NCBI RefSeq assembly: GCF_001458215.1
Contig: NZ_CYTW01000003.1
Coordinates: forward strand, 62,001 to 126,000
Reading direction: 5' to 3'
DNA from: Shimia thalassica
GTDB taxonomy: Bacteria > Pseudomonadota > Alphaproteobacteria > Rhodobacterales > Rhodobacteraceae
DNA length: 64,000 bases
Both the position numbers and the translations under genes were made by a program. The notes under the pieces were generated by a model. That model did not search any database and was not told the origin of the DNA. It saw only the letters and a list, made by a program, of their open reading frames with translations. Shown here piece after piece: positions 18,297 through 28,046 of this stretch; positions within the stretch are counted from its first letter, which is position 1, and the number at the start of each line of letters is the position of its first letter.

Positions 18297-18764
18297 ATGG
18301 ATATTTCAACAAAAGCAGATATGGACGTCCCGATCGCACAGGCTTTCGAGATGGTGACGGATTTTCCACGCCACGAGCGTTCGGCAATGCGACGCGGCGC
18401 CGAAATCTCTAGAACTGACACGCTCAAAGCGCCCGGTGTTGGCGCGGCCTGGAACATCCGGTTCGAATTGCGTGGCAAGACACGTGACATGTCTTTGGAG
18501 GTTGTTGAGTTTGACCGTCCGAACCAATTAGCGCTTGAGGGTACGTTGCAGGGTCTTGATTCGCGCATTGATGTGGAGCTTGTCGCCCTATCCCGCACCC
18601 GGACACGCCTGAACCTGCGGGCGAATCTCAAACCGCGCACTTTGACGGCGCGCCTGTTGCTGCAATCGGCCAAGCTGGCGTCCGGCAACATCAACAAACG
18701 TTTGAAGAATCGTATGGTCGCTTACGCAGAAGACATGGAAGCCCGCTATTCCAAGCTGGCTTAA
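18297..18764 (+). CDS. SRPBCC-family protein
   Basis: The 155-residue protein has the pattern of a START-like (SRPBCC) ligand-binding fold, with an N-terminal MDISTKADMDVPIAQAFEMVTDFPRHERSA helix region, alternating strands such as WNIRFELRGKTRDMSLEVVEFDRPNQ, and a long C-terminal helix. It has no signal or membrane segment. It starts 35 nt after nudC on the same strand and may be co-transcribed. Ligand and function unknown. Confidence 0.75.
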   Translation: MDISTKADMDVPIAQAFEMVTDFPRHERSAMRRGAEISRTDTLKAPGVGAAWNIRFELRGKTRDMSLEVVEFDRPNQLALEGTLQGLDSRIDVELVALSRTRTRLNLRANLKPRTLTARLLLQSAKLASGNINKRLKNRMVAYAEDMEARYSKLA

Positions 18765-18796
18765 ACAGCCTTCAACCGGTCTTTTGGGCCGCTTAT

Positions 18797-19633
18797 CTAT
18801 AGATGGCGCGGCTCGGCAGACGGATAAACGCCCAAAATCGACAGCGAGTTGGTGAAATAATCCAGCTCTTCCAGCGCCCGCCGTACGGGCGGATCGTCGG
18901 GGTGGCCTTCAATATCTGCATAAAATCGCGTCGCCGTGAACGATCCGTCGACCATATAGCTTTCCAGTTTTGTCATGTTGACGCCGTTGGTCGCAAAACC
19001 ACCCATCGCCTTGTAAAGCGCAGCCGGAATGTTGCGCACCTCAAAGACAAAAGTCGTCATCATCTCAAGTTCGCCACGGCGCGACATATCCGGTTCACGC
19101 GACATAATGACAAAGCGGGTGGTGTTGTGGCCGTGGTCTTCGATGTCTGACGCCAGAACATTGAGATCATAAATCTCGGCTGCCAACTCGGATGCGAGCA
19201 CGCCTTCGGTTGTCGCGTCACTTTCCGCAAGCACTCTGGCTGCGCCCGCGCTGTCGGCAGCGGCGACGCCTTTGATGCCGTGCAGTTTCAGAAAATTCGC
19301 GGATTGTGGCAGCAAAACAAGGTGCGCACGCACCATGTCGATGTCTTCCAAGGTAACACCGGGTTGTCCCAAAAGGCTGATGCGGACGCGCACGAAAGCC
19401 TCGTCAACGATATGAAGCCCGCTTTCAGGCAAAAGACGGTGAATGTCGGCAACACGTCCATAGGTCGTGTTTTCGATTGGCAGCATCGCGAGGTCGGCCT
19501 CGCCGGTGCGTACAGCCGCGATCACTTCTTCGAAGGTATTGCACGGAAGGGCTTCCATATCCGGGCGGGCTTCGTGACAGGCCTGATGCGAATATGCGCC
19601 GGGTTCTCCCTGAAATGCGATGCGTTTGGTCAT
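18797..19633 (-). CDS. pheA: Prephenate dehydratase
   Basis: The 278-residue protein begins MTKRIAFQGEPGAYSHQAC and has the PDT motifs LPIENTTYGRVADIHRLL and DHGHNTTRFVIMSRE (the TRF motif required for activity), followed by an ACT domain (FVFEVRNIPAALYKAMGGFATNGVNMTKLESY) that binds phenylalanine for feedback control. It converts prephenate to phenylpyruvate in phenylalanine synthesis. No chorismate mutase domain is fused. It is divergent from cycM. A longer in-frame extension to 19876 covers the cycM 5' end and is rejected. Confidence 0.95.
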   Translation of the reverse strand: MTKRIAFQGEPGAYSHQACHEARPDMEALPCNTFEEVIAAVRTGEADLAMLPIENTTYGRVADIHRLLPESGLHIVDEAFVRVRISLLGQPGVTLEDIDMVRAHLVLLPQSANFLKLHGIKGVAAADSAGAARVLAESDATTEGVLASELAAEIYDLNVLASDIEDHGHNTTRFVIMSREPDMSRRGELEMMTTFVFEVRNIPAALYKAMGGFATNGVNMTKLESYMVDGSFTATRFYADIEGHPDDPPVRRALEELDYFTNSLSILGVYPSAEPRHL

Positions 19634-19750
19634 CTGTTGCTTTTCCGTCCTTTGCGCCAGCGTGGGCGTTTCGTCGCGGTAACTATACCTTGCGTTTGGT
19701 AAGAGGAAGCGGATAGATACCCCGCAAACGCCACGAGACGGAAACGTAGC

Positions 19751-20278
19751 ATGTTTGACACGATGACAATGACCAAGACCCTCGGCGCACTGTGCGGGTC
19801 TCTTTTGATCCTTCTGCTGGGTGCATGGGCCGCAGAAACCCTGTATCACGTTGGTGGCGGTGGCCACGGCGATCACGCCGCACAGGCATATGTGATCGAA
19901 GTCGAAGGTGAAGACGGCAACGGTGCCGAAGAAGCCGAAGAAGGCCCGTCGCTTGAAGAATTGATTGCTTCAGCAGACGTTGCCAAAGGCGCAAAAGCCT
20001 TTAGCAAGTGTAAAGCTTGCCACAAGTTGGAAGACGGCGCGAATGCGACCGGCCCGCACCTGTTTGGTGTTGTGAACCGCGCAGTCGGTTCGGTGCCCGG
20101 ATTTGGGTACTCTGGCAAACTGGTTGCAGTTGCAGACGTATGGTCGCCTGAAAACCTGAACGGATTTATTGAAAACCCCAAGAAATTCGCACCAGGCACC
20201 AAGATGTCTTTCTCTGGCATGAAAAAGCCAACAGATCGCGCAAACCTGATCGCTTATCTGGACAGCATCGGCAACTGA
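19751..20278 (+). CDS. cycM: Membrane-anchored cytochrome c552 (CycM-like)
   Basis: The 175-residue protein has an uncleaved N-terminal membrane helix (LGALCGSLLILLLGAWAAETLYH), an acidic linker (EGEDGNGAEEAEEGP), and a class I cytochrome c domain with heme motif CKACH near residue 90 and the axial Met in GTKMSF near residue 155. This matches the membrane-bound c552/cy of Rhodobacteraceae, which carries electrons from the bc1 complex to terminal oxidases. A terminator follows, so it is monocistronic. Confidence 0.9.
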   Translation: MFDTMTMTKTLGALCGSLLILLLGAWAAETLYHVGGGGHGDHAAQAYVIEVEGEDGNGAEEAEEGPSLEELIASADVAKGAKAFSKCKACHKLEDGANATGPHLFGVVNRAVGSVPGFGYSGKLVAVADVWSPENLNGFIENPKKFAPGTKMSFSGMKKPTDRANLIAYLDSIGN

Positions 20279-20302
20279 TCGCGCGTCACAACAGAGTTAG
20301 TC

Positions 20303-20336
20303 AAAGGCCGCTGTAGAAATACAGCGGCCTTTTTCG
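20303..20336 (+). terminator. Terminator after cycM
   Basis: A perfect 12-bp stem, AAAGGCCGCTGT / ACAGCGGCCTTT, with a 6-nt loop runs into a T-rich tail. Confidence 0.9.
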
Positions 20337-20544
20337 TTTTGATCCTGCTGTGATTTGCATGGGGTTGCAGGCGCGCTAAATCCATAACCGCAGGCGGTAT
20401 CACATCCGGAATGCCCCCCGCTTTGGGATCGCACGGGCATTTCACAGCTTGTTTATGCAATCTCACCTTGAAGTTGGGGGGGGTGGCACTTTAGCTTGAG
20501 CCACAAGAATAACGACGAAAAGTCCGGCAGAAAAAGGAAGAGCC

Positions 20545-22482
20545 ATGTCTCGCACACGCGTTCAGGCTGTTGAAATACAGGGTTTTGCACATTTTGGTCG
20601 CTGGCTGGCCGCGGGTGCTGCCGCGGTGGCGCTGATGATCGCCGGGCAATCCGCCCGTGCCGAAGAGGGCAAAATCATTCAAAGCCACGGCTATTCCTAC
20701 TTCGGTGATTTGTCTTATCCCAAGGACTACACGCATTTTAACTATGTGAATCCGGATGCCCCCAAAGGTGGTGAAATCGCACTTTGGGCACCAGGCACCT
20801 TTGATTCGATGAACCCCTACAGCCGCAAGGGCCGCGCGGGGCGCTATAGCTGGATGATGTATGAAAGCCTTCTTGGAGAGGCCCCTGCAGGTGGCGCAGG
20901 GCTTCCTGCCGATGTGTATGGCGAAACTTACGGGTTGCTCGCGGAAAGCCTCGAATACGACGAAGGCAAAACATGGGTCATTTTCCATATGCGTCCAGAG
21001 GCGACCTTCTCGGATGGATCGCCAGTTACCGCTCATGACGTGGTCTTCAGCCACAATCTTTTGCTTGAGCAAGGTCTGCCGTCTTATGCGCAGGCTGTGA
21101 AGAAACGGGTTCTAAGCTCGGAAGCTTTGGATGATCACACGGTCAAGTTTACCTTTGCCGAAGGCATTTCGCGGCGCAGCCTGATTGATCAGGTTGGTGG
21201 CGTACCGGTGTGGTCCAAAAAATGGTTCGAGGAAACCGGTGCTCGTCTTGATGAGCCGCGTATGGAGGCATCAATCGGGTCGGCACCCTATATGGTCGAC
21301 AGCTATGATGTGAACCGGCGGATCGTCTATAAGCGTAACCCTGATTACTGGGGGTGGCATTTGCCGATCAACAAAGGGCGCCACAATTTTGATTTTATCC
21401 GGATCGAATATTTTGCGGACGACTCGGCGGCCTTTGAGGCTTTCAAAGCTGGTGAATACACATTCCGCGCCGAGGGCAATTCCAAACAGTGGGCCACAGG
21501 GTATGATTTTCCGGGTATCCAAAAAGGTTGGGTTCTGAAGGAAGAGCTTCCGGACGGCACACCGCCCACACCAAACGGGATTGTGTTCAACCTTGGCAAA
21601 AAGGATTTGCAGGACCGGCGCGTGCGCGAGGCGATTTCTTTGGCTTATAACTTTGAGTGGACCAATGAATCACTCCAGTTCGGCCTTTTCAAACAGCGTC
21701 ATTCGTTTGTGCAAGGTGCCCCACACGAGGCAATCGGTGTCCCAGAGGGCAAAGAGCGCGAATTGTTCCTGAGCCTTGGTGATCTGGTGCCCGAGGAAAT
21801 TCTGAGTGAACCCGCTGTGATGGCGCATGAATCAAGCCCCAAACGCGAGATCGACCGGCGGAACCTGCGCACCGCAATGGCATTGTTGGACGAGGCGGGC
21901 TGGGACGTTGGTGATGACGGCATGCGCCGTAACGCTGCTGGTGAAACGCTGAAGATCAACTTCCCACTGCCGTCTTCGGCATCAGGCACGCTGGGTGCTT
22001 TTGTGGAAGTATTCATTCAAAACCTGCGCCGCATGGGTGTTGATGCCACGACGGAAAAAGTTGACCCCGCACAATACACCTTGCGAGAGCGGGACCGTGA
22101 TTATGATCTGGTCTTTGATAACTATGTCGCGTTTTTGGATACCGGAACAGGCCTGCACCAGCGCTATGGCTCCGCAGAAGCGGCGTTTAGTTTGTTCAAC
22201 CCTGCTGGCCTTGCCAGTCCTTTGGTCGACAAGATTATCGACATCTCGTTGGAAACCGAAACCAGTGAAGATCGTGACGTCGCCCTGATGGCGCTGGATC
22301 GGGTCCTTCGTTGGGAACGGTTCATGATTCCCGTGTGGTACAATGACAGCACATGGGTTGCTTATTATAACCAGTACGAATATCCTAAACCGCTGCCGCC
22401 TTATGCGCTGGGCGAATTGGATTTCTGGTGGTTCAATGCAGATAAAGCGGCCAAGCTTAAGGCCGAAGGCGCGCTGAGGTAA
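20545..22482 (+). CDS. yejA: ABC transporter substrate-binding protein, YejA-like
   Basis: The 645-residue protein has a long N terminus followed by a signal peptide (GAAAVALMIAGQSARAEEG), then a large type 5 peptide-binding domain. The segments HGYSYFGDLSYPKDYTHFNYVNPDAPKGGEIALWAPGTFDSMNPY and LLAESLEYDEGKTWVIFHMRPEATFSDG are typical of the YejA/MppA group. These bind peptides or antibiotic peptides such as microcin C in the periplasm. It opens a five-gene operon with two permeases and a double ATPase. Confidence 0.92.
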   Translation: MSRTRVQAVEIQGFAHFGRWLAAGAAAVALMIAGQSARAEEGKIIQSHGYSYFGDLSYPKDYTHFNYVNPDAPKGGEIALWAPGTFDSMNPYSRKGRAGRYSWMMYESLLGEAPAGGAGLPADVYGETYGLLAESLEYDEGKTWVIFHMRPEATFSDGSPVTAHDVVFSHNLLLEQGLPSYAQAVKKRVLSSEALDDHTVKFTFAEGISRRSLIDQVGGVPVWSKKWFEETGARLDEPRMEASIGSAPYMVDSYDVNRRIVYKRNPDYWGWHLPINKGRHNFDFIRIEYFADDSAAFEAFKAGEYTFRAEGNSKQWATGYDFPGIQKGWVLKEELPDGTPPTPNGIVFNLGKKDLQDRRVREAISLAYNFEWTNESLQFGLFKQRHSFVQGAPHEAIGVPEGKERELFLSLGDLVPEEILSEPAVMAHESSPKREIDRRNLRTAMALLDEAGWDVGDDGMRRNAAGETLKINFPLPSSASGTLGAFVEVFIQNLRRMGVDATTEKVDPAQYTLRERDRDYDLVFDNYVAFLDTGTGLHQRYGSAEAAFSLFNPAGLASPLVDKIIDISLETETSEDRDVALMALDRVLRWERFMIPVWYNDSTWVAYYNQYEYPKPLPPYALGELDFWWFNADKAAKLKAEGALR

Positions 22483-22489
22483 TAGCTGA

Positions 22490-23596
22490 ATGGGCGCCTA
22501 TATCCTAAGACGGCTGTTGTTGATCATTCCGACCTTGCTCGGGATCATGATTATCAACTTCACATTGGTTCAGTTCGTGCCCGGTGGTCCGGTCGAGCAG
22601 GTCATTGCCCAAATCCAAGGGCAGGGTGACGTGTTCGAAGGATTTGCCGGAGGCGGACAGGATGCCGGTAACCTTCAAGCAGATGACTTCACCGGTGGTG
22701 CAGGGGGCAGCAGCAAATATGCGGGCGCCCAAGGGCTTCCGCCAGAATTCATTGCGCAACTCGAAAAAGAATTCGGGTTTGATAAACCTCCGCTCGAGCG
22801 TTTCATCACCATGTTGGGCAACTACATGACGCTGGATTTCGGCGAGAGTTACTTTCGCAAGATTTCCGTGACCGATCTGGTTCTGGAAAAGATGCCGGTG
22901 TCGATCACGTTGGGGCTGTGGTCCACGCTAATTGCCTATCTTGTGTCCATCCCGCTGGGCATCCAAAAGGCCGTTCGCGACGGATCGCCCTTTGACACAT
23001 GGACCAGTGGCGCCATCATCGTGGCCTATGCCATCCCCGGTTTCCTGTTTGCGATCTTGCTTCTGGTTCTGTTTGCCGGTGGATCATACTGGAAAATTTT
23101 CCCGTTGAGGGGGCTCACCTCCGACAACTTTGACGACCTGACGGCCATTGGCAAAATTCTTGATTATCTTTGGCACATCGCGCTGCCGGTGGCAGCATCG
23201 ACGATTGCGGCCTTTGCAACATTGACCTTGTTGACCAAAAACTCGTTTCTGGACGAGATCAAGAAACACTATGTCATCACGGCCCGTGCTAAGGGCCTTT
23301 CGGAAAGCCGTGTTTTGTATGGCCATGTCTTCCGGAATGCGATGTTGATTGTGATTGCCGGTTTTCCTGCGGTCTTTATCGGTGTGTTCTTTGGCGGATC
23401 GCTGATTATCGAGACGATTTTCTCTCTGGATGGATTGGGTCGACTGGGGTTTGAAGCCGCTGTGGCGAGGGACTATCCAGTGATCTTTGGAACGCTGTTC
23501 ATTTTCGGACTGATTGGCCTTGTTGTCGGAATTCTGTCGGACATGATGTACGTTCTGGTTGATCCGCGGATCGATTTTGAGAAGAGGGAGGGCTGA
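22490..23596 (+). CDS. yejB: ABC transporter permease, YejB-like
   Basis: The 368-residue permease has an N-terminal helix [21 protein letters not shown], a long loop (about residues 40-100) containing a Gly-rich [19 protein letters not shown] stretch usual in YejB, and six helices with the EAA-like motif [24 protein letters not shown]. It pairs with YejE to form the transmembrane channel. It starts 7 nt after yejA. Confidence 0.93.
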   Translation: MGAYILRRLLLIIPTLLGIMIINFTLVQFVPGGPVEQVIAQIQGQGDVFEGFAGGGQDAGNLQADDFTGGAGGSSKYAGAQGLPPEFIAQLEKEFGFDKPPLERFITMLGNYMTLDFGESYFRKISVTDLVLEKMPVSITLGLWSTLIAYLVSIPLGIQKAVRDGSPFDTWTSGAIIVAYAIPGFLFAILLLVLFAGGSYWKIFPLRGLTSDNFDDLTAIGKILDYLWHIALPVAASTIAAFATLTLLTKNSFLDEIKKHYVITARAKGLSESRVLYGHVFRNAMLIVIAGFPAVFIGVFFGGSLIIETIFSLDGLGRLGFEAAVARDYPVIFGTLFIFGLIGLVVGILSDMMYVLVDPRIDFEKREG

Positions 23597-24702
23597 TGGC
23601 TTTGTCTCCTCTGAACCAGCGCCGCTGGCGGAATTTCAAGCGGAATCGGCGGGCCTATTGGTCGCTGATCCTGTTTTCCATCGCATTCTTCGTGACCCTG
23701 TTCGCCGAAGTCTTGGCGAACGACAAACCCATCGTCGTCAACTATCGCGGCGAATACTATGTGCCCGTAATCAAGTTCTATCCCGAGACGGCCTTTGGTG
23801 GCGATTTCAAAACCGAGGCGGATTACAAGGATCCGGTCGTGCAATGTCTGATTGCCACCGGCGGTGTAGATTATTGTTTTGATGAACCGGAAGAGATCAT
23901 TTCCGAGGTTAAGGCGGGCAACTACGCGGAAGACGGGTATCAAAAAGGCTGGGCCATATGGCCTCCTATTCCGTATTCTTTTGACACACCGGTTGATCGG
24001 CCCGGCGCGGCACCTTTGCCACCGAACGGCCATAACTTGCTGGGCACGGATGACCGAAAACGCGATGTTCTGGCGCGTGTGATCTACGGGTTCCGTCTGT
24101 CGATTTTCTTCACGTTGATCGTCACCACTCTGGCCAGCTTTATCGGTATTATTGCCGGCGCCATTCAGGGGTACTTTGGCGGTTGGGTTGATCTGATCTT
24201 CCAGCGGGTGATCGAAATCTGGAGCTCTACACCCAGCCTTTATATTATCATCATACTGTTCGCGATCTTGGGGCGCAGTTTCTGGCTGCTTGTGTTCCTG
24301 ACGGTGCTGTTCGGCTGGACGGCCTTGGTGGGCGTGGTGCGGGCAGAATTCCTGCGCGCCCGTAACCTCGAATATGTTCGCGCGGCCAAGGCTCTTGGCG
24401 TCAGCAACCGCGTGATCATGTTCCGCCATATGCTGCCTAACGCGATGGTGGCGACGGTCACGATGCTGCCCTTTATCGTAACGGGAACGATTTCGACTTT
24501 GGCGGGTCTTGATTTTCTCGGGTTCGGCCTTCCGTCAACCGCCCCTTCGCTGGGTGAGTTGACGCTGCAGGCAAAGCAGAACCTTCAGGCACCATGGTTG
24601 GCATTCACGGCCTTCTTTACCTTCGCTTTGATGTTGTCGCTGCTGGTGTTCATCTTCGAAGGTGTCCGTGATGCCTTTGACCCACGAAAGACGTTTTCAT
24701 GA
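23596..24702 (+). CDS. yejE: ABC transporter permease, YejE-like
   Basis: The 368-residue permease begins [21 protein letters not shown], typical of the OppC/YejE group, followed by helix one and a long periplasmic loop with NGHNLLGTDDRKRDVLARVIYGFR. The EAA motif is YVRAAKALGVSNRVIMFRHMLPNA. The start overlaps the last base of the yejB stop (TGATGG), so translation is coupled. Confidence 0.93.
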   Translation: MALSPLNQRRWRNFKRNRRAYWSLILFSIAFFVTLFAEVLANDKPIVVNYRGEYYVPVIKFYPETAFGGDFKTEADYKDPVVQCLIATGGVDYCFDEPEEIISEVKAGNYAEDGYQKGWAIWPPIPYSFDTPVDRPGAAPLPPNGHNLLGTDDRKRDVLARVIYGFRLSIFFTLIVTTLASFIGIIAGAIQGYFGGWVDLIFQRVIEIWSSTPSLYIIIILFAILGRSFWLLVFLTVLFGWTALVGVVRAEFLRARNLEYVRAAKALGVSNRVIMFRHMLPNAMVATVTMLPFIVTGTISTLAGLDFLGFGLPSTAPSLGELTLQAKQNLQAPWLAFTAFFTFALMLSLLVFIFEGVRDAFDPRKTFS

Positions 24703-24995
24703 GCGCGCCTGTCTGCGAAAACAAGCTGCAATGCCAGCTGAACGGGGTGGTTGGCACGGCTATGTTCCTGTCTGTCATGATCCTTCTTTGGGCGGGATAT
24801 GACATGCTGAGTACGAGGATGTCTCTTAAGGGGGCGGTGTTTGCGACTCTATTGCTCGCACCAACGCTGGCGTCTGTGGCCTTCGCTGCCTTGATGAAAC
24901 AAACGGGGCGGTCCATGGGCTGGGCCGGTTTGGCCTTTACTGCAGGTGGCGCGGCTTGGGGTGTGTTTGTCTTGAACGGGGTTACGCACCTATGA
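24699..24995 (+). CDS. Small integral membrane protein within the yej operon
   Basis: The 98-residue protein has three hydrophobic segments (TAMFLSVMILLWAGYDML, GAVFATLLLAPTLASVAFAALM and GWAGLAFTAGGAAWGVFVL) and no recognised family. Its ATG overlaps the yejE stop and its stop overlaps the yejF start (both ATGA), so it is translationally embedded in the transporter operon. This position suggests a transporter accessory role, but that is inference. Confidence 0.75.
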   Translation: MSAPVCENKLQCQLNGVVGTAMFLSVMILLWAGYDMLSTRMSLKGAVFATLLLAPTLASVAFAALMKQTGRSMGWAGLAFTAGGAAWGVFVLNGVTHL

Positions 24996-26575
24996 GCATT
25001 CTTGAAGTCAAAGACTTGCGCGTTGCCTTTCGCCAAGACGGGGAATCTGTCCAGGCCGTGAAAGGTGTGTCTTTTTCCGTTGATCGGGGAGAAACCGTTG
25101 CTTTGGTCGGTGAGTCCGGTTCGGGGAAATCCGTAACGGCCCTGTCGAGCGTGTCGTTGCTGCCCTCCAGTGCCGAGATTTCCGGCAGCATCACCTATGA
25201 CGGCCAAGAGATGGTCGGCGCGGAAGACAAGTTGCTGCGCAAGGTGCGGGGGAACGATATTTCGTTCATTTTCCAAGAGCCGATGACATCTCTCAATCCG
25301 CTGCACACTCTTGAAAAGCAGTTGGAAGAATCCTTGGCCTTGCATCAGGGCATCGTTGGAGATGCCGCCCGCGCACGTATTCTTGAATTGATGGCCAAGG
25401 TTGGCATCCGCGATGCCGAAAGCCGGTTGGGTGCCTATCCTCACCAGCTTTCCGGTGGGCAAAGACAGCGGATCATGATCGCGATGGCCCTGGCGAACAA
25501 GCCCGATGTGCTGATTGCGGACGAACCGACGACGGCCCTCGACGTGACCATTCAGGCGCAAATTCTTGAACTGTTGGCAGATCTGAAAAAGACCGAGGAT
25601 ATGGGTCTTTTGTTCATCACGCATGATTTGGGGATCGTGAAACGTATCGCCGACAAGGTCTGCGTGATGAAAGGCGGCGAGATCGTCGAGGCAGGGCCCG
25701 TTGATCAGATTTTTGGCAATCCACAGCACGAATACACAAAAACCCTTTTGAGTGCCCGCACCGTTGGGGCGCCTGATCCTGTGTCGCAAGATGCGGAAAC
25801 GATTACTGAGACGGAAAACCTCAAGGTTTGGTTCCCAATCCAGCGCGGCTTCTTTCGCAAAACAGTGGGCCATGTGAAGGCCGTCAACGATGCGACCATT
25901 TCCGTGCGCTCAGGCGAAACGCTTGGGATTGTCGGCGAATCGGGATCCGGGAAAACGACATTGGCTTTGGCCATTATGCGTCTGATTGCATCAGAAGGCG
26001 GGATCACCTTTAACGGTCAAGATGTGCGCAGCTGGTCGAGCCGTGAACTGCGTGATCTGCGCAAAGATATGCAGATTGTCTTTCAGGACCCGTTCGGAAG
26101 CCTTAGTCCGCGTATGACGTGCGAACAGATTATCGCAGAAGGCCTTGGGGTGCATGGCAATCCCGACGGGCGAAGCGAACGTGATCTTGTTGCGGAAGTT
26201 ATGGAAGAAGTCGGATTGGATCCGGCCTCGATGGATCGTTACCCGCACGAATTTTCCGGTGGCCAGCGTCAGCGCATCGCAATCGCGCGTGCAATGATCC
26301 TACGGCCCAAGCTGGTAGTGCTGGATGAACCCACAAGTGCGTTGGATATGACGGTGCAGGTTCAGATTGTGGATCTGCTGCGGAATCTGCAGCGGAAATA
26401 CGGGCTCGCCTATCTCTTTATCAGCCACGACCTGCACGTCGTGCGCGCGATGAGTCACAAGATCATGGTGATGAAGGCAGGGGACGTGGTCGAGCAGGGA
26501 GAGGCGGAAGCGCTCTTTCAAAATCCACAAACCGACTATACCCGCGATTTGCTGGCTGCAGCGCCTGATCTTTGA
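24992..26575 (+). CDS. yejF: ABC transporter double ATPase, YejF-like
   Basis: The 527-residue protein contains two complete ABC domains. The first has Walker [14 protein letters not shown], signature LSGGQRQRI and Walker [13 protein letters not shown]. The second has [26 protein letters not shown] and [12 protein letters not shown]. The tandem form is normal for YejF. It powers the peptide importer in the inner membrane. ATG at 24992 overlaps the stop of the small membrane gene. Confidence 0.95.
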   Translation: MSILEVKDLRVAFRQDGESVQAVKGVSFSVDRGETVALVGESGSGKSVTALSSVSLLPSSAEISGSITYDGQEMVGAEDKLLRKVRGNDISFIFQEPMTSLNPLHTLEKQLEESLALHQGIVGDAARARILELMAKVGIRDAESRLGAYPHQLSGGQRQRIMIAMALANKPDVLIADEPTTALDVTIQAQILELLADLKKTEDMGLLFITHDLGIVKRIADKVCVMKGGEIVEAGPVDQIFGNPQHEYTKTLLSARTVGAPDPVSQDAETITETENLKVWFPIQRGFFRKTVGHVKAVNDATISVRSGETLGIVGESGSGKTTLALAIMRLIASEGGITFNGQDVRSWSSRELRDLRKDMQIVFQDPFGSLSPRMTCEQIIAEGLGVHGNPDGRSERDLVAEVMEEVGLDPASMDRYPHEFSGGQRQRIAIARAMILRPKLVVLDEPTSALDMTVQVQIVDLLRNLQRKYGLAYLFISHDLHVVRAMSHKIMVMKAGDVVEQGEAEALFQNPQTDYTRDLLAAAPDL

Positions 26576-26594
26576 GTGATTTAGCAGGAAAAAG

Positions 26595-26626
26595 AACGCC
26601 CGCCTTTCATCAAAGGCTGGCGTTTT
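26595..26626. terminator. Bidirectional terminator between yejF and hemN
   Basis: AACGCCCGCCTTT and AAAGGCTGGCGTT arms pair with one mismatch around a CATC loop. A-rich and T-rich flanks allow termination from both convergent genes. Confidence 0.75.
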
Positions 26627-26631
26627 CTGTT

Positions 26632-27987
26632 CTAAATTGCCGAACTGTGCCCGGCTTTATCCAGATCATAGGCGTCAAATGCGCGCGCAATCATGCGCGT
26701 CAATGCCCGTGCTTCCATCGGAATTGAAAGACCGTCAGCCGTCAGGTTAAGCATATCAGGAAAGGCTTCCATCACGCCGCGATAGAGCTTTTGAAGATCG
26801 GCCTCTGGCAGGCCAAATGACTCTCGGATTTCGGCGGAATCAATTTTGAAATCGCACATCAAGGCTTCGATCAGGCGGCTGCGCAGCTTGTCTTCGCCGC
26901 TAAATACGTGGCCGCGGCTGGTTGAAAACCGTTTTTCCCGTACGGCGGTGGTGTAAGCGGACGTTGCAGGCGCGTTTTGTGCGTACCCTTGGGGGAAGCG
27001 CGAAATAGAAGAGGCCCCAACACCGATCAGCACCTCTGCGGTGTCGTCGGTGTAGCCTTGGAAATTTCTGCGCAGGGTTCCGTTTTTCTGGGCGATGGAC
27101 AGACCATCCTGTTTGGTGGCGAAGTGGTCGATGCCAATTTCGTCATAGTTGTCCCAAAGAAACAGCTTCCGTGCGGTTTCGAACAGATCAAGCCGTTCCT
27201 GAGGAGTTGGCAAAGCTTCGGAGGGGATCATCTGCTGACGTTTTGCCATCCATGGAACATGGGCATAGCCGTAAAGTGCGACGCGATCCGGTGACAACGA
27301 CAACAGTTTTTGCACGCTTTCCGTGATGCGGGCATTTGTCTGATGCGGCAGCCCGAACAAAATATCGGCATTGAGACTTTTGACGCCATGGGCGCGGATC
27401 ATCTCTGCGGCATCGCGGGTGATTTCGTATCCTTGAATGCGGCCAATGGTCTTTTGGATTTCGTCGTCGAAATCCTGAACCCCGATCGAGGCGCGATTCA
27501 TACCGGCCGCGGACAAGACCGCAAGGCGTGCGTCGTCAATCTCGTTCGGGTCAATTTCAACCGAGAATTCACCATCGGCAGCCATCGGTGCCACGTCAAA
27601 GATCGCTCCGGCGAGGTCTTCCATCATGGCAGGCTCGAGAAGGGTCGGTGTGCCGCCCCCCCAGTGTAGCCGCGACAATGTGATGCCGTCGGGCAGATTT
27701 GCCTTCAGGATCGCAAGTTCGGACTTGAGGGTCTCGACGTAGGCCGCCACAGGCGAGGCCGTTGCCGTGCCTTGTGTCCGACATGCGCAGAACCAGCATA
27801 GCCGCCTGCAGAACGGGACATGCACGTAAAGGGAAATCTGCGAATCATCTTTGATCGCACTGATCCAATTCCCGAAAGTTTCGGGAGTTACATCATTATG
27901 AAAATGCGGTGCCGTCGGGTAACTTGTGTAACGCGGTACTTTCGCGTCAAATAGACCCAGCTTTGCCAATTGTGTTTTCGTCGCCAT
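26632..27987 (-). CDS. hemN: Oxygen-independent coproporphyrinogen III oxidase
   Basis: The 451-residue radical SAM enzyme has VPRYTSYPTAPHF at residue 18, the iron-sulfur motif HVPFCRRLCWFCACR (C-x3-C-x2-C plus the extra Cys) near residue 57, and LHWGGGTPTLL. These define HemN, which converts coproporphyrinogen III to protoporphyrinogen IX without oxygen. It is divergent from fnrL, and an FNR-type palindrome lies in the 59-bp spacer. The aerobic counterpart hemF is at 45600-46493. Confidence 0.96.
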   Translation of the reverse strand: MATKTQLAKLGLFDAKVPRYTSYPTAPHFHNDVTPETFGNWISAIKDDSQISLYVHVPFCRRLCWFCACRTQGTATASPVAAYVETLKSELAILKANLPDGITLSRLHWGGGTPTLLEPAMMEDLAGAIFDVAPMAADGEFSVEIDPNEIDDARLAVLSAAGMNRASIGVQDFDDEIQKTIGRIQGYEITRDAAEMIRAHGVKSLNADILFGLPHQTNARITESVQKLLSLSPDRVALYGYAHVPWMAKRQQMIPSEALPTPQERLDLFETARKLFLWDNYDEIGIDHFATKQDGLSIAQKNGTLRRNFQGYTDDTAEVLIGVGASSISRFPQGYAQNAPATSAYTTAVREKRFSTSRGHVFSGEDKLRSRLIEALMCDFKIDSAEIRESFGLPEADLQKLYRGVMEAFPDMLNLTADGLSIPMEARALTRMIARAFDAYDLDKAGHSSAI

Positions 27988-28023
27988 GGAACTAGGCTTA
28001 TGCGCATCGGGTCAAGGCTAACC

Positions 28024-28037
28024 TTGACACAGATCAA
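28024..28037. promoter_or_regulatory. FNR-type box between hemN and fnrL
   Basis: TTGAC-ACAG-ATCAA differs from the TTGAT-N4-ATCAA consensus at one position. It is centred about 43 bp upstream of the hemN start and only 10 bp upstream of the fnrL ATG, so it is placed to activate hemN and possibly repress fnrL. Confidence 0.8.
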
Positions 28038-28046
28038 GCGCGAACA

